From: Streptomyces sp. R302
Lineage (GTDB): Bacteria; Actinomycetota; Actinomycetes; Streptomycetales; Streptomycetaceae
NCBI RefSeq assembly: GCF_012927245.1
Contig: NZ_JABBGE010000008.1
Span: 1 to 64,000, forward strand
Length of the DNA: 64,000 nt
Reading direction: 5' to 3'
Both the position numbers and the translations under genes were made by a program. How positions within the stretch are numbered: position 1 is the first letter of the stretch; the number at the start of each line of letters is the position of its first letter. The notes beneath the pieces were generated by a model, which was not told the DNA's origin, ran no database searches, and worked only from the letters and a program-made list of their open reading frames with translations. Positions 60,913 to 64,000 of the stretch are shown in pieces.

Positions 60913-61175
60913 CGGTGCCTCCGCCCCGTGTTCCGTTCTCCGGCGTCCGGTCAGCGTAGGCATTGTGTGAGGGAAGGGTGAGGGAGCGGCGCGCGGACTC
61001 CGCCGACATTTCGCCGACGAATTTCGTCCGAACGGTTCGTGTGAACCTCCGGGCGCCTTTTCGAATTACCGGAGAAACGGCCGGAAACAGACGTTCCGCC
61101 GCGACCGTCTCCCTCGCGCCGGTTGTCGAGAAGTTGTGACGCAAGCGTGACCGCCGGGGGACTAACGTGAACCCC

Positions 61176-61391
61176 ATGGCACCCATGTCGCGCAGCCCCG
61201 AACCACCCCGAGACGCGCCCGAGTCCTATGTGGGCCTCGACGCCGACGGCGCCGGCCGGCTCGCCCGGACGCGCGGCTGGCGCGTCGTCCGGACCCTTCC
61301 GCCCGGTGCGATCGTCACCATGGAGTACGTCACCGGGCGGCTCAACTTCGAGGTCGAGGACGACACCGTCACCCGCTGCTGGATCGGCTGA
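61176..61391 (+). CDS. I78-family peptidase inhibitor-like small protein
   Basis: 71 residues from the ATG at 61176; a -10-like TAACGT (61163–61168) ends 7 nt upstream, consistent with leaderless translation, while a GTG at 61167 would overlap that element. The sequence 'YVGLDADGAGRLARTRGWRV' then 'VTMEYVTGRLNFEVEDDTVT' and 'RCWIG' fits the small potato-inhibitor-like I78 fold, whose members inhibit serine proteases. No signal peptide, so it would act in the cytosol, perhaps against a self or phage protease. Confidence 0.75.
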   Translation: MAPMSRSPEPPRDAPESYVGLDADGAGRLARTRGWRVVRTLPPGAIVTMEYVTGRLNFEVEDDTVTRCWIG

Positions 61392-61402
61392 TTTCGGCCA
61401 CC

Positions 61403-61465
61403 GGACATTGGACATTGGATCCCGGATCCCGGATCCCGGATCCCGGATCCCGGATCCCGGATACG
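61403..61465. repeat. 7-bp tandem repeat (GGATCCC)
   Basis: Nine consecutive heptamers: two GGACATT, six GGATCCC and a final GGATACG. Lies 12 bp after the I78-like gene stop and directly before a terminator hairpin. The heptamers carry BamHI palindromes (GGATCC) in a fixed phase. Confidence 0.95.
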
Positions 61466-61466
61466 G

Positions 61467-61505
61467 GAAGGGCCCCGGCCGCGCGCTGTGCGGTCGGGGC
61501 CCTTC
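61467..61505. terminator. Terminator between the I78-like and PAP2 genes
   Basis: GAAGGGCCCCGGCCG (61467–61481) pairs with CGGTCGGGGCCCTTC (61491–61505), 15 bp with one G·T. It lies between convergent stops. Confidence 0.8.
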
Positions 61506-61540
61506 GCGTACGTACGCGCTCGGGTGCGGACGGGGGCGGG

Positions 61541-62434
61541 TCAGGCGGTGAGGCGGTCCGAGGACGGGCGGGCCGCCCTGGCGCGGCTCGCGGCCGCCCC
61601 CACGGTCTCCCTGGCCGGCTCCTCCGCGGCCGCCGGGGCCGGGAAGAGCCGCGGCCCGCCGGAGGCCACCGGCAGCGAGGGCACAAGCCGGCGCCGGGCC
61701 CGCAGCCGCTCCCCGATCCGGTCGCGCCGGTCCAGGATCCAGGCCTCCACCACGGCGATGACCGGCTCGCACCAGGGCAGCGCGAGCAGGATCAGCAGGC
61801 CGGCGGCCCAGCCGAGCAGCACGTCGCTGAGCCAGTGGGTGCCGAGGTAGACCGTCGTGAGGCCGACGCCGAGGGCGACCACGGCGGAGAGCGCCGACAG
61901 GTAGCGGCGGGCCCGCGGGGTGGTGGCGAGGTAGGCCAGGATGCCCCAGGTCACCACCGCGTTCGCGGTGTGACCCGAGGGGAATATGTCGCCGCCCGCG
62001 AACAGCTCGGCCGAGCCGACCTGTGTCGCGTAGTGGGGGCCGAGCCGGCCGAGTCCGAGCTTCACCGCGCCGACGGTGACGTTGAGGAGCAGCAGCGCCG
62101 CGCCGAGGGAGAGGAGCGGCCGGAGGGTGTGCTGGCGCCAGGAGCGCCAGCCCAGCCAGGCCGCCACCATCACCGCGGTCGGGCCGCGCTGGCCGAGGAC
62201 GACGTAGTAGTCCAGGAAGGCGTGCAGTTCCGGCCACTGCTGGTAGGGACGGAAGAGCATGATCTTCCAGTCGAGGGTCACCAGCCAGGTGGACAGCAGC
62301 ACCGCCACCACGACGATCAGATAGAACGCCGACGTCCCGCCGAAGAGGGCGAGACGCGTCCGGGTCATCCGCGGGACCTCTATCTTCGGCGGGACCGGCT
62401 CCCGGTCCAGCCGGGCAAAGATGTCGGTACGCAC
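61541..62434 (-). CDS. PAP2 family phosphatase
   Basis: 297 residues from the GTG at 62434 (VRTDIFARLDREPVPPK). Five to six membrane helices. Phosphatase motifs: 'KLGLGRLGPHY' (motif 1 variant), 'GGDIFPSGHTANAVV' (PSGH, motif 2, catalytic His) and 'VYLGTHWLSDVLLGW' (motif 3, His-x3-Asp). It dephosphorylates a lipid phosphate such as phosphatidic acid or undecaprenyl pyrophosphate at the membrane. The Ala/Arg-rich C-terminal ~40 residues are cytoplasmic. Confidence 0.92.
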   Translation of the reverse strand: MRTDIFARLDREPVPPKIEVPRMTRTRLALFGGTSAFYLIVVVAVLLSTWLVTLDWKIMLFRPYQQWPELHAFLDYYVVLGQRGPTAVMVAAWLGWRSWRQHTLRPLLSLGAALLLLNVTVGAVKLGLGRLGPHYATQVGSAELFAGGDIFPSGHTANAVVTWGILAYLATTPRARRYLSALSAVVALGVGLTTVYLGTHWLSDVLLGWAAGLLILLALPWCEPVIAVVEAWILDRRDRIGERLRARRRLVPSLPVASGGPRLFPAPAAAEEPARETVGAAASRARAARPSSDRLTA

Positions 62435-62843
62435 CCAATCGACGTTACAGGGGGTGAGGAGACGAGCCGGGCGATCCGCTCCCTTCGTGATGACGATGTG
62501 ATGTGGAGTAGGTCTCAGCCGCCCGCCTTTTCCGGACTCCCGTCGGAAAATCCGATGACCTTCAGCCCTATTGCCGCCGGGGGTGATTCCGGAAGCCTGT
62601 TTGTGTGGCACGGAATTACTTCAAACGCCCGTCCGTGCGGAATTCCGTGCGACGCGCGGGCCGGGCCGAGTGGCGTACGCCACACCGGGAGCGTCGCCGA
62701 GGTGAGAGGTGCGCCACCCTCCAGGGGCCCGTCCTCGCGTACGCTGACGGCTCACTCGCCCCTCGTCGCCGCGCCGCCCCACGCACATCAGCCCAGGTCG
62801 GCGGCGTCTGCCGAGCGCGAGAGCGTCACTTGGAGGTACGCAC
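62435..62843. other. Divergent intergenic region before the MFS exporter gene
   Basis: 409 bp with no gene. Contains promoters for the PAP2 (-) and MFS (+) genes, 'gtgcggaattccgtgc' at about 62635–62650, and a perfect 14-bp palindrome GTGGCGTACGCCAC at 62670–62683 that could be a regulator site for the exporter. Confidence 0.6.
62670..62683. promoter_or_regulatory. 14-bp palindrome upstream of the MFS exporter
   Basis: GTGGCGTACGCCAC is a perfect palindrome, about 160 bp before the MFS start. It resembles TetR- or MarR-type operators in size, but no regulator gene is in view. Confidence 0.35.
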
Positions 62844-64000
62844 ATGTCGCGGACGATCACGGCCCGAGCAGGACGGCGGGCCGCCGCCGGCGGCGGCGCC
62901 AACCGCTGGGCCGTCCTCGTCGTCCTCTGCGTCAGCCTCCTCCTGGTGGCCCTGGACGCGACCATCCTCCACGTCGCCGTCCCCTCGCTCACCGAGAACC
63001 TGCGCCCCGGCTCCACCGAGCTGCTCTGGATCGTCGACGCCTACCCCCTGGTCTGCGCCTCGCTGCTGATCCTCTTCGGCACCCTCGGTGACCGGATCGG
63101 CCGGCGCCGGGTGCTGCTCCTCGGGTACGGGCTCTTCGGCCTCGCCTCGGCCGTCGCCGCCCTCGCCACCGAGCCCTGGGTGCTCATCGCGGCCCGCGCC
63201 CTCCTCGGCGTCGGCGGCGCCATGATCATGCCGGCGACGCTCTCCCTCATCCGGACGGTCTTCCCCGACCGGCGCGAGCGCGCCACCGCCATCGGCATCT
63301 GGACGGCGGTCGCCGCGATCGGCGCGGCCACCGGCCCCGTCCTCGGCGGCTTCCTCGTCGAGCACTACTGGTGGGGCTCCGTCTTCCTCATCAACATCCC
63401 GCTGATGGCGCTGATCCTGCCGCTCGCCCGCCGGCTCCTGCCCGAGTCCCGGGGGAGCGCGGAAGGGCCCTGGGACGTCCTCGGCGCGCTGATGGCCGCG
63501 GCGGGCGTGCTCGGCTGCGTCCTCGGCGTGAAGCGGCTCGGCGCGGGCGAGCCGGCGCTCTCCGCGCTCACCGCGGGACCGCTGCTCGCCGGGGCGCTGC
63601 TGCTCGTCCTCTTCGTCCGGCGCCAGCGGCGCAGGCCGCACCCGCTGATCGACATGCGGCTCTTCTCCCGGGCCGCCTTCACCACCTCCGTCGGCTGCAT
63701 CGTCCTCGCCATGCTGGCCCTCGTCGGCCTGGAGCTCATCGCCGTCCAGTACCTCCAGCTGGTCCTCGGACTCACGCCGCTGGAGACCGGGCTGCGGCTC
63801 CTCCCGCTCACCTTCGCCGCCATGGCGGCCGGCGCCACCGGCTCGTACACCCTGCGCCGGATCGGACCCCGGCGGATGGTCGGCTGGGGCTTCCTGCTCA
63901 CCGCGGGGGCGGTGCTGATGCTCACGCTGATGGGCCAGCACGACCGGCCGCTGCTGCTCACCGCCGGCTTCGTCCTGCTCGGCTTCGGCCTCCAGACGAC
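62844..64000 (+). CDS. MFS drug exporter, DHA2 family (QacA-like), 3' end beyond window
   Basis: 385 residues seen from an ATG with 'tggagg' 7 nt upstream; the gene runs past the window. DHA2 features: 'LLLVALDATILHVAVPSLTE' (motif D1), 'LGDRIGRRRVLLLGYGLFGL' (motif A), 'GVGGAMIMPATLSLIRTVFP' and the motif C-like 'AAIGAATGPVLGGFLVEHYW'. About ten of an expected fourteen membrane helices are visible. Proton-driven efflux of drugs or dyes, or of a self-made product, is expected. Confidence 0.92.
   Translation, partial: MSRTITARAGRRAAAGGGANRWAVLVVLCVSLLLVALDATILHVAVPSLTENLRPGSTELLWIVDAYPLVCASLLILFGTLGDRIGRRRVLLLGYGLFGLASAVAALATEPWVLIAARALLGVGGAMIMPATLSLIRTVFPDRRERATAIGIWTAVAAIGAATGPVLGGFLVEHYWWGSVFLINIPLMALILPLARRLLPESRGSAEGPWDVLGALMAAAGVLGCVLGVKRLGAGEPALSALTAGPLLAGALLLVLFVRRQRRRPHPLIDMRLFSRAAFTTSVGCIVLAMLALVGLELIAVQYLQLVLGLTPLETGLRLLPLTFAAMAAGATGSYTLRRIGPRRMVGWGFLLTAGAVLMLTLMGQHDRPLLLTAGFVLLGFGLQT

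Noticed and set aside
61403..61465. CRISPR or origin iteron array
   Set aside because: Units are 7 bp with no spacers, and nothing nearby resembles replication genes.

Overview
The window is chromosomal DNA from a Streptomyces or a close relative. The evidence is very high GC with strong third-position GC, frequent GTG and TTG starts, tight ATGA, GTGA and TTGA stop/start overlaps, and a conserved actinobacterial gene order: tlyA–nadK–recN … pyrG–NUDIX … ald–parA–scpA–scpB–RsuA/RluB-type synthase … tyrA–cmk–plsC–der.

Layout. 1–380: the 3' end of a 23S rRNA gene, a complete 5S rRNA gene and a strong terminator. 455–8063: a TPR protein with a very long Arg/Asp/Gly repeat tail, a DUF1015 protein, a HAD-IIA phosphatase, and an iron-regulated siderophore ABC importer (two permeases and an ATPase) behind an iron box. 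8052–13693: an SCP2-like protein, a small protein, tlyA, nadK, recN and a GT4 glycosyltransferase. 13727–21971: a PucR regulator divergent from an amine or amino-acid permease and a flavin amine oxidase, then a BBE-type oxidoreductase and a GH15 hydrolase (trehalase or glucoamylase). 22557–33379: pyrG, NUDIX, an NB-ARC-like TPR NTPase, ald, and the parA / ribbon-helix-helix-like protein / scpA / scpB / pseudouridine synthase run. 33511–36993: an NAD-salvage operon (pnuC, NadR-like, NrtR-like, ADP-ribosylglycohydrolase) with an inverted repeat at its -10 element.

37067–42955 is the most accessory region: an RHS/YD-repeat polymorphic toxin with a putative nuclease tip and a DUF4253 gene 17 bp downstream that may encode its immunity protein. 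The N-terminal shell of the RHS gene is broken by at least two frame changes and an apparent deletion. 43109–49656: a nucleotidyltransferase, a Rieske lipoprotein, DUF952, a YidB-like protein, tyrA, cmk, plsC and der. 49744–52014: two hypotheticals and an Rpf-like transglycosylase with LysM. 52019–57857: a branched-chain amino acid (Liv) ABC transporter in which LivH, LivM and LivG are fused into one 958-residue chain joined by a tandem-repeat linker. 57922–64000: a GT4 glycosyltransferase, a stand-alone cytochrome oxidase subunit I, an I78-like inhibitor, a PAP2 phosphatase and a DHA2-type MFS exporter cut by the window end.

Two copies of a three-hairpin intergenic element (24947–25203 and 46474–46680) share unusual symmetric internal loops. 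A related hairpin sequence recurs inside the tandem repeats that encode the Liv fusion linker. The parts I consider most worth following are this repeat family, the RHS toxin/DUF4253 pair, the Liv fusion, the NAD-salvage operon with its candidate operator, and the ParA/RHH/ScpAB arrangement. All functional statements come from reading the sequence. No database search was possible.
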